Assembly (NCBI RefSeq): GCF_900100795.1
Contig: NZ_FNCO01000016.1
Coordinates: 62,001-126,000, forward strand
Length of the DNA: 64,000 nucleotides
Origin: Pseudomonas abietaniphila
GTDB lineage: Bacteria > Pseudomonadota > Gammaproteobacteria > Pseudomonadales > Pseudomonadaceae
Direction: 5' to 3'
Shown: positions 34,039 to 42,989 of the stretch, one piece after another
Layout: the number at the start of each line of letters is the position of its first letter
Position numbering within the stretch: position 1 is the stretch's first letter
Notes under the pieces: generated by a model
The model's input: the letters and a program-made list of their open reading frames with translations, nothing else
What the model was told of the DNA's origin: nothing
The model's database searches: none
Made by a program: the position numbers and the translations under genes

Positions 34039-35076
34039 TCATTCCGGCGGCAACGCCAACCGCTGTCCCGCCATTTGCAGCGACAACCGGCTCAAGCCGT
34101 TCCACACCGAGCCTTGGGCCTGGCCCTTGATCTGTGCGTCAATGTGCTGCGCGTCCATCAGCAATTGTGCCCAGCGACGCGCCGAGTGCCGTTGCAGTGC
34201 TTTGCTCATCAGCGGTTTGCGCTTGTCCCAGATGGGCGGTCGCGCCTGGCTGAACGCCTTGTCCAGTGGCACGCCCTGGCTGTATTGCAAGGCCAGGTTG
34301 GCGAGCACGCGCAATTCACGGGACAGCGCCCAGAGAATCACCGGAGGCTCAACGCCTTCGCCGCGCAGACCTTCGAGCATGCGCAGGGCATGGGCGGCTT
34401 CACCATTGAGAATGGCATCGGTCAGCCCGAACACGTCGAAGCGCGCACTGTCCGCCACGGCGGCCTGCACGGTTTCGACGGTGATCTGACCCTGTTCGGC
34501 CATCAGCTTGAGCTTCTCGATTTCCTGCGCCGCTGCCAGCAAGTTGCCTTCAACGCGCGCGGCGATCAGTTCGACGGCGTCGGGGCTTGCGGCCAGACCT
34601 GCCTGCGAAAGCCGTTGGCGAATCCATTGTGGCAACTGGCTCGCATCCACCGGCCAGATCTGCACGAACTGGGTTTGAGCGCCTTCAACCAGCGCTTTGC
34701 CCCACTTGGTTTTCTGGGCGGAGCCGTCGAGCTTGGGCAGGCTGATCAGCAGCAGCGTGTCTTCGGCAGGGCGGCTGCAGTACTCCAGAAGTGCTGCGGC
34801 GCCTTTATCGCCGGGTTTGCCAGACGGCAGACGCAGTTCCAGCAGGCGACGTTCGGCGAACAACGACATGCTCGCACCCGCCTGCAGCAAGGTGCCCCAG
34901 TCGAAGCTTGAATCGGCGCTGAATACCTGGCGTTCATCGAAACCCTGCTGCCTGGCAGCGGCACGGATGGCGTCGCAGGCTTCCTGGCATTGCAGCGGGT
35001 CATCGCCGCTGACGATGTACACGGGCGACAACGCACCCTGGAGGTGTTTGGAGAGCTGGGCGGGGGCGAGTTTCAT
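34039..35076 (-). CDS. holA: DNA polymerase III delta subunit
   Basis: 345 residues, near the E. coli length of 343. Delta opens the beta clamp within the clamp loader. Features: N-terminal YIVSGDDPLQCQEACDAIR, the beta-binding region ADSSFDWGTLLQAGASMSLFAERRLLEL, LLISLPKLDGSAQKTKW and the C-terminal helical collar. It follows lptE after 42 bases with a GC-rich hairpin between, the usual leuS-lptE-holA order. Confidence 0.94.
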   Translation of the reverse strand: MKLAPAQLSKHLQGALSPVYIVSGDDPLQCQEACDAIRAAARQQGFDERQVFSADSSFDWGTLLQAGASMSLFAERRLLELRLPSGKPGDKGAAALLEYCSRPAEDTLLLISLPKLDGSAQKTKWGKALVEGAQTQFVQIWPVDASQLPQWIRQRLSQAGLAASPDAVELIAARVEGNLLAAAQEIEKLKLMAEQGQITVETVQAAVADSARFDVFGLTDAILNGEAAHALRMLEGLRGEGVEPPVILWALSRELRVLANLALQYSQGVPLDKAFSQARPPIWDKRKPLMSKALQRHSARRWAQLLMDAQHIDAQIKGQAQGSVWNGLSRLSLQMAGQRLALPPE

Positions 35077-35091
35077 GAGTCAGAAAAGGAT

Positions 35092-35111
35092 GGGGCCGGC
35101 GAACCGGCCCC
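35092..35111 (-). terminator. GC hairpin between lptE and holA
   Basis: GGGGCCGG-CGAA-CCGGCCCC (35092-35111) is a perfect 8-bp all-GC stem. On the minus strand it starts eight bases after the lptE stop and is followed by ATCCTTTTC, a poor T run, 15 bases before holA. Partial termination or a processing site that lowers holA relative to leuS-lptE is plausible. Confidence 0.55.
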
Positions 35112-35118
35112 AGTGCCA

Positions 35119-35724
35119 TTACTTGGACGGGATTTCGACGGGAGACTGCTGCGGCGTCTCGTCGCGAATGCGTTGAGCGGCCGCTTCCGCGTCAGCCTGT
35201 GCACGAGCAGCGGCGTCCGCCTTGGCTTGCAGTTCATCCAGACGCTCAGGTGTCAGCTGTTGCAGGCGGGCCAACATCTTCTGCACCAGGTCGCTGCGCA
35301 CCTCTTTGCGGATCTGATCGGCTTCCTGGTCGGAACCGATCAGGTTGTTGCCGTCGTGAACGAAGATTTTGGTCGATTGCACGTTATCGTCCAGCAGCGT
35401 AACGCCCTTGCTGCCCTGGATTTCGTACTTCAGCACGGTGGTCAGCTCGTATTCAGCCGAGCGGCCCGACCCGACATAGCTCGCAGTGCGCTGGGTTTCG
35501 TCTTCGCGGGCCAGGAACAGCTTGTATTGCGCGCCGGTGTAAACGTGCACGCCGCTGTTGGTCAGCGTCTGACGCAGTTGAGTCACGACTTCGCCGTAGG
35601 CATCACGCGCGCTCACGTCCAGTTCCTTGATCGACAAGGCGTTGGTGCCGGTGCCACGCAGCTGGAAACCGCAGGCGCTCAGCAGAACAGCGAGGCCCAT
35701 TACCAGCAGATTGCGTTTGATCAT
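35119..35724 (-). CDS. lptE: LPS-assembly lipoprotein LptE
   Basis: 201 residues from ATG 35724 with AAGGGGAGC ahead. Lipobox VLLSACGFQLRG is diagnostic of LptE/RlpB. LptE is the plug and chaperone of LptD in the outer-membrane LPS translocon. Core: IKELDVSARDAYGEVVTQL, TASYVGSGRSAEYELTTVL, and a C-terminal helix rich in Ala, Gln and Arg (about 160-200, AAARAQADAEAAAQRI) that is probably disordered. It lies between leuS and holA, 87 bases after leuS. Confidence 0.94.
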   Translation of the reverse strand: MIKRNLLVMGLAVLLSACGFQLRGTGTNALSIKELDVSARDAYGEVVTQLRQTLTNSGVHVYTGAQYKLFLAREDETQRTASYVGSGRSAEYELTTVLKYEIQGSKGVTLLDDNVQSTKIFVHDGNNLIGSDQEADQIRKEVRSDLVQKMLARLQQLTPERLDELQAKADAAARAQADAEAAAQRIRDETPQQSPVEIPSK

Positions 35725-35811
35725 CTTGTTGCTCCCCTTGAATCCGTTTGAGCCCGAAGTGCGGGCCCTGGAAGTATGTTGGGCGCCCGGCTCACCGGGC
35801 GCCCGATCCAA

Positions 35812-38418
35812 TCAGCTGGCGACGATATTCACCAGTTTGCCGGGCACCACGATCACTTTGCGGATCGTCAGGCCGTCGATAAAGCGCAGGACGTTCTCGT
35901 TGGTCCGTGCTGCGGCTTCCACGTCTTCCCGGCTGGCGCTGGCCGGCATGTCGATCTGGCCGCGCAGCTTGCCGTTGACCTGAATCACCAGCGTAAGGCT
36001 GTCCTGTACCAGCGCGCTGTCATCCTGCACGGGCCAGGTCGCATCGATCACCGCGTCGGCGTGACCCAGTCGGGCCCACAGCTCATGGCTGATGTGCGGT
36101 GTGATCGGCGCCAGCAGCAACGTCACGGTTTCCAGACCTTCGTGAAGCAGCGCGCGATCCTGTTCAGTGGCTTGCGCGGCTTTTTCCAGCACGTTCATCA
36201 GCGTCATGACCTGAGCGACGGCGGTGTTGAATTTGTGGTTCTGCCCGACGTCGTGGCTGGCCTGCTTGATGGCCAGGTGAATCGAACGGCGAACGGCTTT
36301 CTGCTCTTCATTCAGGGTGGCGATGTCGAGTTTACCCGGCAAGCCCTGAGACACGTGGGCTTGCGCCAGGCGCCAGACACGCTTGAGGAAGCGGTGAGAA
36401 CCTTCGACACCCGAGTCGGACCATTCCGCGCTCATGTCAGGTGGCGACGCGAACATCATGAACAGGCGGCAGGTGTCTGCGCCGAACTGGTCGATCATCG
36501 ACTGTGGGTCGACGCCGTTGTTCTTCGATTTGGCCATCTTTTCAGTGCCGCCGATCTCGACCGGCAGGCCGTCCGCGATCAGTTTTGCACTGATGACCTT
36601 GGCCTTGCTGTCACGCTCGAGTTCGACATCCGCCGGGTTGAACCAGGTGTAGGCACCGTTGGCTTCGCGACGGTAGTAAGTTTCGGCGATCACCATGCCT
36701 TGAGTCAGCAGGTTCTTGAACGGCTCGTTGGAGCTCACAAGGCCTTCGTCACGCATCAGCTTGTGGAAGAAGCGCGCATACAGCAGGTGCAGGATGGCGT
36801 GTTCGATCCCGCCGATGTACTGATCTACCGGCAGCCAGTGGTCGGCTGCGGATTTCTCCACCAGGCCACCTTCGAAGTGCGGCGAAGCATAGCGAGCGTA
36901 GTACCACGACGACTCGACGAACGTGTCCATGGTGTCGGTTTCACGCTTGGCAGGCTGTCCGCATTTCGGGCACTTGCACTCATAGAACTCGGGCATGCGC
37001 GCCAATGGCGAACCTGCGCCGTCCGGCACCACGTCTTCCGGCAGGACGACAGGCAGTTGGTCTTCCGGCACAGGCACGTCGCCGCAGGCGTCGCAGTGGA
37101 TGATCGGGATCGGGCAGCCCCAGTAGCGCTGGCGGCTGATACCCCAGTCACGCAGACGGAACTGGGTGCGCGACTTGCCGAGCTCCTTCTTGAGCAGGGC
37201 GGCTTCGATGGCATCGAATGCGCCCGCGAAGTCCAGGCCGTCGAACTCACCGGAGTTGATCAGTTGACCGTGCTCGCCGTAAGCGTCCTGCCATGGCGCA
37301 GGCGATGTGTCGCCCGCGCTGGTGCGGACCACCGATTTGATCGGCAGGCTGTATTTGTTAGCGAATTCGAAATCACGCTCGTCGTGTGCAGGGACTGCCA
37401 TTACAGCGCCATCGCCGTAGTGCATCAGTACGTAGTTGGCGACCCACACCGGCAGTTTTTCGCCTGTCAGCGGGTGCTCGACGAACAGCGAGGTCGGCAG
37501 GCCTTTCTTTTCCTGCGTGGCGACGTCAGCTTCGGCGACGCTGCCGCTTTTGCATTCGTGAATGAACGCTTGCAGTTCCGGGTCGTTCTGCGCGGCCAGT
37601 GTCGCGAGTGGGTGCTCGGCAGCGACGGCGACGTAAGTCGCGCCCATCAACGTGTCTGGGCGGGTGGTGAAGACTTTCAGCGCACCGGCTTCTCCGATGG
37701 ACGCCTGATCGTACGGAAACTGCACTTCCATGCCGCGCGACTTGCCGATCCAGTTGCGTTGCATGGTCTTGACCTGCTCAGGCCAGCCCGGCAGCTCGTC
37801 GAGACTCTCCAGCAGTTCATCGGCGTAGGCCGTGATCTTGAAGTAGTACATCGGGATTTCGCGTTTTTCGATGACCGCGCCCGAACGCCAGCCGCGCCCG
37901 TCGATCACTTGCTCATTCGCCAGAACGGTCTGGTCGACCGGGTCCCAGTTCACGGTGCCGTTCTTGCGGTAGATCACACCCTTCTCGAACAGGCGCGTGA
38001 ACAGCCATTGTTCCCAGCGGTAGTAATCCGGCTTGCAGGTGGTGACTTCGCGAGACCAGTCAACCGCCAGACCCAGACTGCGCAGCTGGGTCTTCATGTA
38101 GGCGATGTTTTCGTAGGTCCACTTGGCAGGCGCCACGTTGTTCTTCATCGCGGCGTTTTCAGCCGGCATCCCGAAGGCGTCCCAACCCATGGGTTGCAGG
38201 ACGTTCTTGCCGAGCATGCGCTGGTAGCGGGAAATGACGTCGCCGATGGTGTAGTTGCGCACGTGACCCATGTGCAGCTTGCCGCTTGGGTAAGGGAACA
38301 TCGACAGGCAGTAGTACGTTTCCTTGCCTGGCTGTTCACTGACTTCAAAGGACTTTTGCTCGTCCCAGAACGACTGAGCGGCGGCTTCGATTTCGCGGGG
38401 CTGATAGAGTTCGTGCAT
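35812..38418 (-). CDS. leuS: Leucyl-tRNA synthetase
   Basis: 868 residues, class I synthetase. The HIGH motif is PYPSGKLHMGHVRNY (about 42-56) and the KMSKS loop is EKMAKSKNNGVDP (about 626). The CP1 editing domain contains TTRPDTLMGATYVAVAAEH with the threonine-rich editing site and DERDFEFANKY. Zinc-type cysteines are visible in ECKCPKCGQP. It heads the leuS-lptE-holA minus-strand operon. Confidence 0.98.
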   Translation of the reverse strand: MHELYQPREIEAAAQSFWDEQKSFEVSEQPGKETYYCLSMFPYPSGKLHMGHVRNYTIGDVISRYQRMLGKNVLQPMGWDAFGMPAENAAMKNNVAPAKWTYENIAYMKTQLRSLGLAVDWSREVTTCKPDYYRWEQWLFTRLFEKGVIYRKNGTVNWDPVDQTVLANEQVIDGRGWRSGAVIEKREIPMYYFKITAYADELLESLDELPGWPEQVKTMQRNWIGKSRGMEVQFPYDQASIGEAGALKVFTTRPDTLMGATYVAVAAEHPLATLAAQNDPELQAFIHECKSGSVAEADVATQEKKGLPTSLFVEHPLTGEKLPVWVANYVLMHYGDGAVMAVPAHDERDFEFANKYSLPIKSVVRTSAGDTSPAPWQDAYGEHGQLINSGEFDGLDFAGAFDAIEAALLKKELGKSRTQFRLRDWGISRQRYWGCPIPIIHCDACGDVPVPEDQLPVVLPEDVVPDGAGSPLARMPEFYECKCPKCGQPAKRETDTMDTFVESSWYYARYASPHFEGGLVEKSAADHWLPVDQYIGGIEHAILHLLYARFFHKLMRDEGLVSSNEPFKNLLTQGMVIAETYYRREANGAYTWFNPADVELERDSKAKVISAKLIADGLPVEIGGTEKMAKSKNNGVDPQSMIDQFGADTCRLFMMFASPPDMSAEWSDSGVEGSHRFLKRVWRLAQAHVSQGLPGKLDIATLNEEQKAVRRSIHLAIKQASHDVGQNHKFNTAVAQVMTLMNVLEKAAQATEQDRALLHEGLETVTLLLAPITPHISHELWARLGHADAVIDATWPVQDDSALVQDSLTLVIQVNGKLRGQIDMPASASREDVEAAARTNENVLRFIDGLTIRKVIVVPGKLVNIVAS

Positions 38419-38721
38419 GGCTACTTTTGACTAGAGATTGGTGACCCTTGACCGCTTCGCTGCGTTCCCGGAGCGGACACATTCGCTTGCCTGGCTGAGC
38501 CTTCGGCGGTGCGATGCATTCGGGTCCGAGTGAGCCGAAGTGGAATTACAGGAAAGCGCCGTAGCATACATGAGGCCGAAGGATCGAGGGAAACCAAGAT
38601 TGTGCCGTTGATAACCGCATAAGCCCCGCTAGCCGCCGTTGGTCGCGGCATCGCGCCTGTTTTTGCAGTGCCGCTAAGCTCAATTACGAGGGTATGTGTC
38701 TATCTTCAGTGAGGTGAACGG
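38419..38721. other. Divergent intergenic region between leuS and the 127-residue gene
   Basis: 303 bases with promoters presumably for both genes. No REP, no convincing small gene, no leader peptide rich in leucine codons and no T-box-like structure was seen. The interval is slightly richer in AT toward 38580-38710. Confidence 0.4.
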
Positions 38722-39105
38722 ATGGCAGAGCTGCGGCACCAAGTAAAGAAACCTGATCTGTATGACCGTTTGATTGATCGTCTGGGGCTTGCTCTGGACA
38801 TGGCGAAAACATCAGTCCGGCTTCGCAATGAATACCCCGTTGAACTGGAGTTGCGTGGATTGAGCCAAGCCGAATTCCAGTTGATCGAGGCGTATCTGGA
38901 TGCCTGTCCGGATACGAAGAACATCGTTGTAAAAGAGGATTCACTGAACACAAAGAAGGGGAGTTCCAGCACTTCACGGGAGCCTTCGGAGCCGATGCGC
39001 GCCCCGCACCCTCTAGCCAATGTCATCTGGCTGAAGGATCAGCGTCGCGCCAAAGTGTCGGCAAAGTTGAGTCGTTACAGTTCCAGTAAGCATTTCAAGC
39101 GTTAA
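38722..39105 (+). CDS. Conserved-looking protein of unknown function
   Basis: 127 residues with ATG preceded by GAGGTGAACG. I do not recognise the family. The first 70 residues look like a small folded domain (YDRLIDRLGLALDMAKTSVR, ELRGLSQAEFQLIEAYLDAC); the middle is polar and rich in Ser (KKGSSSTSREPSEP), and the end is basic (KVSAKLSRYSSSKHFKR). No signal peptide or membrane segment. Codon use is less GC-biased than in the neighbours, which could mean weaker expression or later acquisition. A TAAGCA-TTGT-TGCTTA dyad (39133-39148) may end its transcript. Confidence 0.65.
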   Translation: MAELRHQVKKPDLYDRLIDRLGLALDMAKTSVRLRNEYPVELELRGLSQAEFQLIEAYLDACPDTKNIVVKEDSLNTKKGSSSTSREPSEPMRAPHPLANVIWLKDQRRAKVSAKLSRYSSSKHFKR

Positions 39106-39132
39106 CCTTCACGGGTATTAACCCCGTCTGAT

Positions 39133-39148
39133 TAAGCATTGTTGCTTA
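39133..39148 (+). terminator. Short dyad after the 127-residue gene
   Basis: TAAGCA-TTGT-TGCTTA lies 28 bases past the stop; CCTTTTAGG follows. A weak terminator at best. Confidence 0.3.
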
Positions 39149-39168
39149 GCGTCAATCCTTTTAGGCTT

Positions 39169-39191
39169 CGGGCATCTTCTGGAGATGCCCG
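39169..39191 (+). promoter_or_regulatory. Hairpin enclosing the ribosome binding site of the ElyC-like gene
   Basis: CGGGCATCT (39169-39177) pairs perfectly with AGATGCCCG (39183-39191) around TCTGG. The ribosome site CTGGAG is in the loop and the first bases of the 3' arm, and the ATG at 39192 follows the stem at once. If formed, the 9-bp stem would limit initiation. Confidence 0.6.
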
Positions 39192-39953
39192 ATGCCTTTT
39201 CGTTACTTCATCAAAAACCTGTTGTTGCCGCCCGGTATTTTCCTGCTTCTTCTAGTGCTTGCCTGGTGGCTGAGAAGTCGCAGGCCACGGTTGGCGCGCG
39301 CGCTGTTTGTGATCGGGTTTGTCGGCATGTTGTCCATGAGCCTGCCGGTGGTGGTGCAGTGGTCGGCGCGGGGCATCGAAAGCATCCCGCCGTTGCCACA
39401 GGATCAATGGACCACTTTGGCCCAGCGCGCGGACGCCATCGTGGTGCTGGGGTCCGGGCGAGAGCGAAACGATCCGACGTGGGACCGCGATATCCCCACG
39501 GGCGTGGCGCTGGAGCGAATGCGGTTTGCAGCAAGGCTTTCGAAGGCATCCGGCTTGCCGATTCTGACGACGGGCGGGCTGCATTACGGTGAGCCGCCCA
39601 GTGAGGCGGCGATCATGGCCGATTCGTTGCGTGATGACTTCGGCGTAAATGTGCGTTGGCAGGAGGGCGAGAGCCGCACGACGTGGGAAAACGCCAACAT
39701 GACCGCCGCGATCCTGCTGCCACAAGGGATCAAGCGCGTGGTGGTGGTGACCCAGGCCTGGCACATGCCGCGTTCGGTGTGGAGTTTCGAAAAGGCCGGA
39801 TTCAGCGTGGTCCCGGCGCCAGTCGGTTTTTTGAGCGTGGACAACGCGCGGCCGTTTGGCGGCTGGATGCCCGAATCGAAGGCGGTCTGGCAGAGCGGCC
39901 AGCTGTTGAACGAAGTGGCGGGGCTGGTGGGGTATCGGTTGTTTTACCGATGA
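39192..39953 (+). CDS. ElyC/YdcF family protein (DUF218)
   Basis: 253 residues. Two N-terminal membrane segments (about 10-27 and 35-55) and a periplasmic DUF218 domain with RADAIVVLGSGRERND, LPILTTGGLHYGEPPSEAA, ESRTTWENANM and VVVVTQAWHMPRSVWSFEKAG. In E. coli the ElyC homologue affects undecaprenyl phosphate use and envelope integrity. It fits the cell-wall theme of the window. Translation may be limited by the hairpin over its ribosome site. Confidence 0.87.
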   Translation: MPFRYFIKNLLLPPGIFLLLLVLAWWLRSRRPRLARALFVIGFVGMLSMSLPVVVQWSARGIESIPPLPQDQWTTLAQRADAIVVLGSGRERNDPTWDRDIPTGVALERMRFAARLSKASGLPILTTGGLHYGEPPSEAAIMADSLRDDFGVNVRWQEGESRTTWENANMTAAILLPQGIKRVVVVTQAWHMPRSVWSFEKAGFSVVPAPVGFLSVDNARPFGGWMPESKAVWQSGQLLNEVAGLVGYRLFYR

Positions 39954-39975
39954 TCGGGCTGACGAGTCGGATTCA

Positions 39976-40071
39976 ACTGTGGGAGCGAATTCATTCGCGA
40001 AGAGGCGTTACATCCGACAGATGTTTATTGGATGTGCAAACGCATCGCGAATGAATTCGCTCCCACAGATA
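39976..40071. repeat. REPIN, GAATTCATTCGCGA type
   Basis: CTGTGGGAGCGAATTCATTCGCGA at 39977 faces TCGCGAATGAATTCGCTCCCACAG ending near 40069. The same element recurs at 44123-44217. Confidence 0.87.
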
Positions 40072-40092
40072 ATATTCGTCGCTGCTAGCCTG

Positions 40093-41613
40093 TTAAACGG
40101 TTTTTGCAATCCGGCTCGCCACCAGCGCCCAGCCAATCAGCAGCACCGACACAATGATCAGCGGCCACGAACGCCAGTGCAGGTAAGGCGTCAGGTTGTG
40201 CATGGGCGTGACTTCGCCGTACATCACCGCTCGCTCGAATTGCGGCACGGTGGTGGTGATCTTGCCGAACGGGTCGATCAGCGCACTGACGCCATTGTTG
40301 GTCGCACGAATCATCCAGCGGCCGGCCTCCAGTGCCCGCATCTGCGCCATCTGAAGGTGCTGCAAAGGCCCGATGGACGTGCCGAACCAGGTGTCGTTGC
40401 TCACCGTCAGCAACAGATCGCTTTGTGCCGACAGGCTGGCCGCGAATTCTGGATACACCACTTCATAGCAAATGAACGGCGCGATCTGATAGCCCTTGGC
40501 CTGCAGCAGCGGCTGCTCGGCAGGGCCGCGCGCGAAGTCCGACATCGGCAGGTTGAAGAAGGTGATCAGCCCGCGCAGCAGGTCCTGCAAGGGCACGTAC
40601 TCGCCGAAGGGGACCAGCTTCTGTTTCAGGTAAGTGCCGTCGCCTTCCCCGACGACCGTAATCGCGTTGTAGTAGCGGTACTCGCCACGGCCACCTTTCT
40701 GACGCAAAGGGACGCCCGTGATCAATGCCGAGTTGCGTTCGGCTGCGAATTTCCCCATCACCGACAGGTAGCCTTCGACCGACTCTTTGAGGACGGGCAC
40801 GGCTGTTTCCGGCCAGATGATCAGATCGGCTTTTTGTGCGGTAAACGTCATGTCCCGATAAAGCGCGAGCTGGGCATTCAGCGCCGCCGGGTCCCACTTC
40901 ATGCTTTGCTCGACGTTGCCCTGCATGGCCGCGACCTTCAGCGGCTCGCCCGACGGTTCGGTCCAGGCGTGGTGCTTGAGTGCCAGGCCGATCACCCACG
41001 GTGCCAGCAGTAGAACAATGGCGGTCGCCAGAAAACTTTTACGTGCGCGCAAGCGGTGCAGATTGCACAGCAGTGCTGCGGTCAGCGCCAGACTGAAGGA
41101 GATCAGCCACATGCCGCCGAGCGGGGCGAGGCCTTTGAGCGGCCCGTCAAGCTGGCTGTAACCGGAGTACAGCCACGGGAAACCGGTCAGAAACCAGCCA
41201 CGAAACATTTCCTGACCAAACCACAGCGCAGCAAACGCCAGCGCATCGGCCAGCGGCGCTTCATTGCGGCGGATCCAGCGTGCCCACAGCCAGGCGGGCA
41301 GGGCGAAGAAGAAGGCAACGGAAGCGCAGAACAGCACCATAAGGAAAACGGCGAGCCAGACCGGTGCTTCACCGTACGTGTGAATGCTCACGTAGATCCA
41401 GCTGGTGCCGCCGCCGAACAGGCCGAAACCGTAAGACCAGCCACGCCACAGAGCCTGGCGGGGCTTGAGGTCACGCAGCCCGAGATAAAAAACCACCAGC
41501 GCAACGATCGCCAGTGGCCAGATATCGAACGGCGCCAACGCCAGGGTGATCAGCGCGCCGGCCACCATGGCCAGCAGGTTACCGGGCCAGCCGGGGCGGG
41601 TGATCCAGCGCAT
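40093..41613 (-). CDS. lnt: Apolipoprotein N-acyltransferase
   Basis: 506 residues, ATG 41613 with AAGGAATG ahead. Lnt adds the third acyl chain to lipoproteins at the periplasmic face. About six N-terminal membrane helices are followed by a nitrilase-fold domain with the catalytic triad: Glu in DLIIWPETAVPVLK, Lys in LKQKLVPFGEYVPL and Cys in PFICYEVVYPE. A last helix (LIIVSVLLIGWALVASR) closes it. Last gene of the ybeZ-ybeY-corC-lnt set. Confidence 0.96.
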   Translation of the reverse strand: MRWITRPGWPGNLLAMVAGALITLALAPFDIWPLAIVALVVFYLGLRDLKPRQALWRGWSYGFGLFGGGTSWIYVSIHTYGEAPVWLAVFLMVLFCASVAFFFALPAWLWARWIRRNEAPLADALAFAALWFGQEMFRGWFLTGFPWLYSGYSQLDGPLKGLAPLGGMWLISFSLALTAALLCNLHRLRARKSFLATAIVLLLAPWVIGLALKHHAWTEPSGEPLKVAAMQGNVEQSMKWDPAALNAQLALYRDMTFTAQKADLIIWPETAVPVLKESVEGYLSVMGKFAAERNSALITGVPLRQKGGRGEYRYYNAITVVGEGDGTYLKQKLVPFGEYVPLQDLLRGLITFFNLPMSDFARGPAEQPLLQAKGYQIAPFICYEVVYPEFAASLSAQSDLLLTVSNDTWFGTSIGPLQHLQMAQMRALEAGRWMIRATNNGVSALIDPFGKITTTVPQFERAVMYGEVTPMHNLTPYLHWRSWPLIIVSVLLIGWALVASRIAKTV

Positions 41614-41640
41614 TTACATTCCTTATTAAGGGATACGACG

Positions 41641-42483
41641 TTACGAGCGGGAGATCGGGCTCAGGCGCAGCAGGTGAATACGACGGCTGTCGGCATTCAG
41701 GATGCGGAAACGATACGCGCCGATTTCGGTGATTTCGTTACGCTTGGGCAGATGCCCGAACGCATTCATCACCAGACCGCCGACGGTGTCGAATTCGTCG
41801 TCGGAGAATTCGCTGTCGAAGAACTCGTTGAAGCTTTCGATCGGCGTCAGCGCCTTGACCAGGAAGTCGCCGCTTGGCAACGGCTTGATGTAGCTGTCTT
41901 CCTCGACGTCGTGTTCGTCCTCGATGTCGCCGACGATCTGCTCCAGCACGTCTTCGATCGTCACCAGACCCGCCACGCCGCCGTATTCGTCGATGACGAT
42001 GGCCATGTGGTTGTGGTTGGCACGGAACTCACGCAGCAGCACGTTGAGGCGTTTGGATTCCGGCACGAACGTCGCCGGACGCAGCAGGTTCTTGACGTCG
42101 CCAGCGCCGCCGTTGTCCTTGAGGATCAATGGCAGCAGGTCTTTGGCGAGCAGGACGCCCAGCACGTCGTCGTGGCTTTCACCAATCACCGGGTAGCGCG
42201 AGTGCGCGGAGTCGATGACCGCTGGCAGGAATTCACGAGGGCTTTGGCTGGCCTTGATGCTGATCATCTGGGAGCGCGGCACCATGATGTCGCGCACCTG
42301 CAGGTCTGCGACCTGAATGGCGCCTTCGACGATGGCCAAGGCTTCGCTGTCCAGCAGCTTGTTTTGATGGGCTTCGCGCAGCAGCTCAAGCAGCTCCTGG
42401 CGGTTTTTCGGCTCATGGGCAAATGCCTGGGTCAGTTTGCCCAACCATGACTTTTGCCCGTTGCTCGATCGGTCTTCGCTCAT
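41641..42483 (-). CDS. corC: CorC/HlyC-type CBS-domain protein
   Basis: 280 residues. Two CBS domains (about 60-195; VRDIMVPRSQMISIKASQSP and VIDEYGGVAGLVTIEDVLEQ) and a C-terminal CorC_HlyC domain (about 200-280) with EFSDDEFDTVGGLVMNAFGH. The transmembrane DUF21 domain of larger relatives is absent, as in the short CorC form next to lnt. It is linked to magnesium and cobalt efflux. It starts five bases after the ybeY stop. Confidence 0.94.
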   Translation of the reverse strand: MSEDRSSNGQKSWLGKLTQAFAHEPKNRQELLELLREAHQNKLLDSEALAIVEGAIQVADLQVRDIMVPRSQMISIKASQSPREFLPAVIDSAHSRYPVIGESHDDVLGVLLAKDLLPLILKDNGGAGDVKNLLRPATFVPESKRLNVLLREFRANHNHMAIVIDEYGGVAGLVTIEDVLEQIVGDIEDEHDVEEDSYIKPLPSGDFLVKALTPIESFNEFFDSEFSDDEFDTVGGLVMNAFGHLPKRNEITEIGAYRFRILNADSRRIHLLRLSPISRS

Positions 42484-42488
42484 AGCCC

Positions 42489-42989
42489 TTACTCGTGGTC
42501 CTTGCCTGGTGTTTCTGTGTTTGGGGTGTCGACGCGTTCATCGTCGGCGTAGGGGTCGGGATAGCCCAACTCTGCAAGCAACTCCCGTTCCAGTGCTTCC
42601 ATCTCTTCGGCTTCGTCATCTTCGATGTGATCGTAGCCCAACAAATGCAGGCAGCCGTGAATCACCAAATGCGCCCAGTGCGCGTCCAGTGCCTTGCCCT
42701 GTTCGGCGGCCTCGCGGGCCACGACAGGGACGCAGATCACCAGATCACCCAGTAAGGGGATATCCAGGAGTTCGTCGGGAACATCGGCGGGAAACGACAG
42801 CACGTTGGTGGCGTAGTCTTTGTGACGCCACGTGTGATTCAGTTCCCGGCCCTCGGCTTCGTCGACCAGCCGGATGGTCATTTCTGAATCCGCCGAGCGC
42901 TGGCGCAGGCCCATTTCACACCAGAGGCGGAATTGGGCTTCGCTCGGCGCGCTGGCTTGACTGGCGACCTGCAGATCCAGCTCAAGCAT
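42489..42989 (-). CDS. ybeY: Endoribonuclease YbeY
   Basis: 166 residues from ATG 42989. The zinc signature HGCLHLLGYDHIEDDEA (about 116-132) and the VLSFPAD strand identify it. YbeY takes part in 16S rRNA 3' maturation and 70S quality control. The start overlaps the ybeZ end by eight bases. A polar C-terminal tail after EDDEAEEMEALERELL (about 150-166) is variable. Confidence 0.96.
   Translation of the reverse strand: MLELDLQVASQASAPSEAQFRLWCEMGLRQRSADSEMTIRLVDEAEGRELNHTWRHKDYATNVLSFPADVPDELLDIPLLGDLVICVPVVAREAAEQGKALDAHWAHLVIHGCLHLLGYDHIEDDEAEEMEALERELLAELGYPDPYADDERVDTPNTETPGKDHE

Noticed and set aside
35776..38430. An 884-codon open frame antisense to leuS, longer than leuS itself
   Set aside because: The opposite strand encodes an unmistakable leucyl-tRNA synthetase. 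High GC at third codon positions removes stops from one antisense frame. The antisense product is rich in Arg, His and Val and shows no domain.
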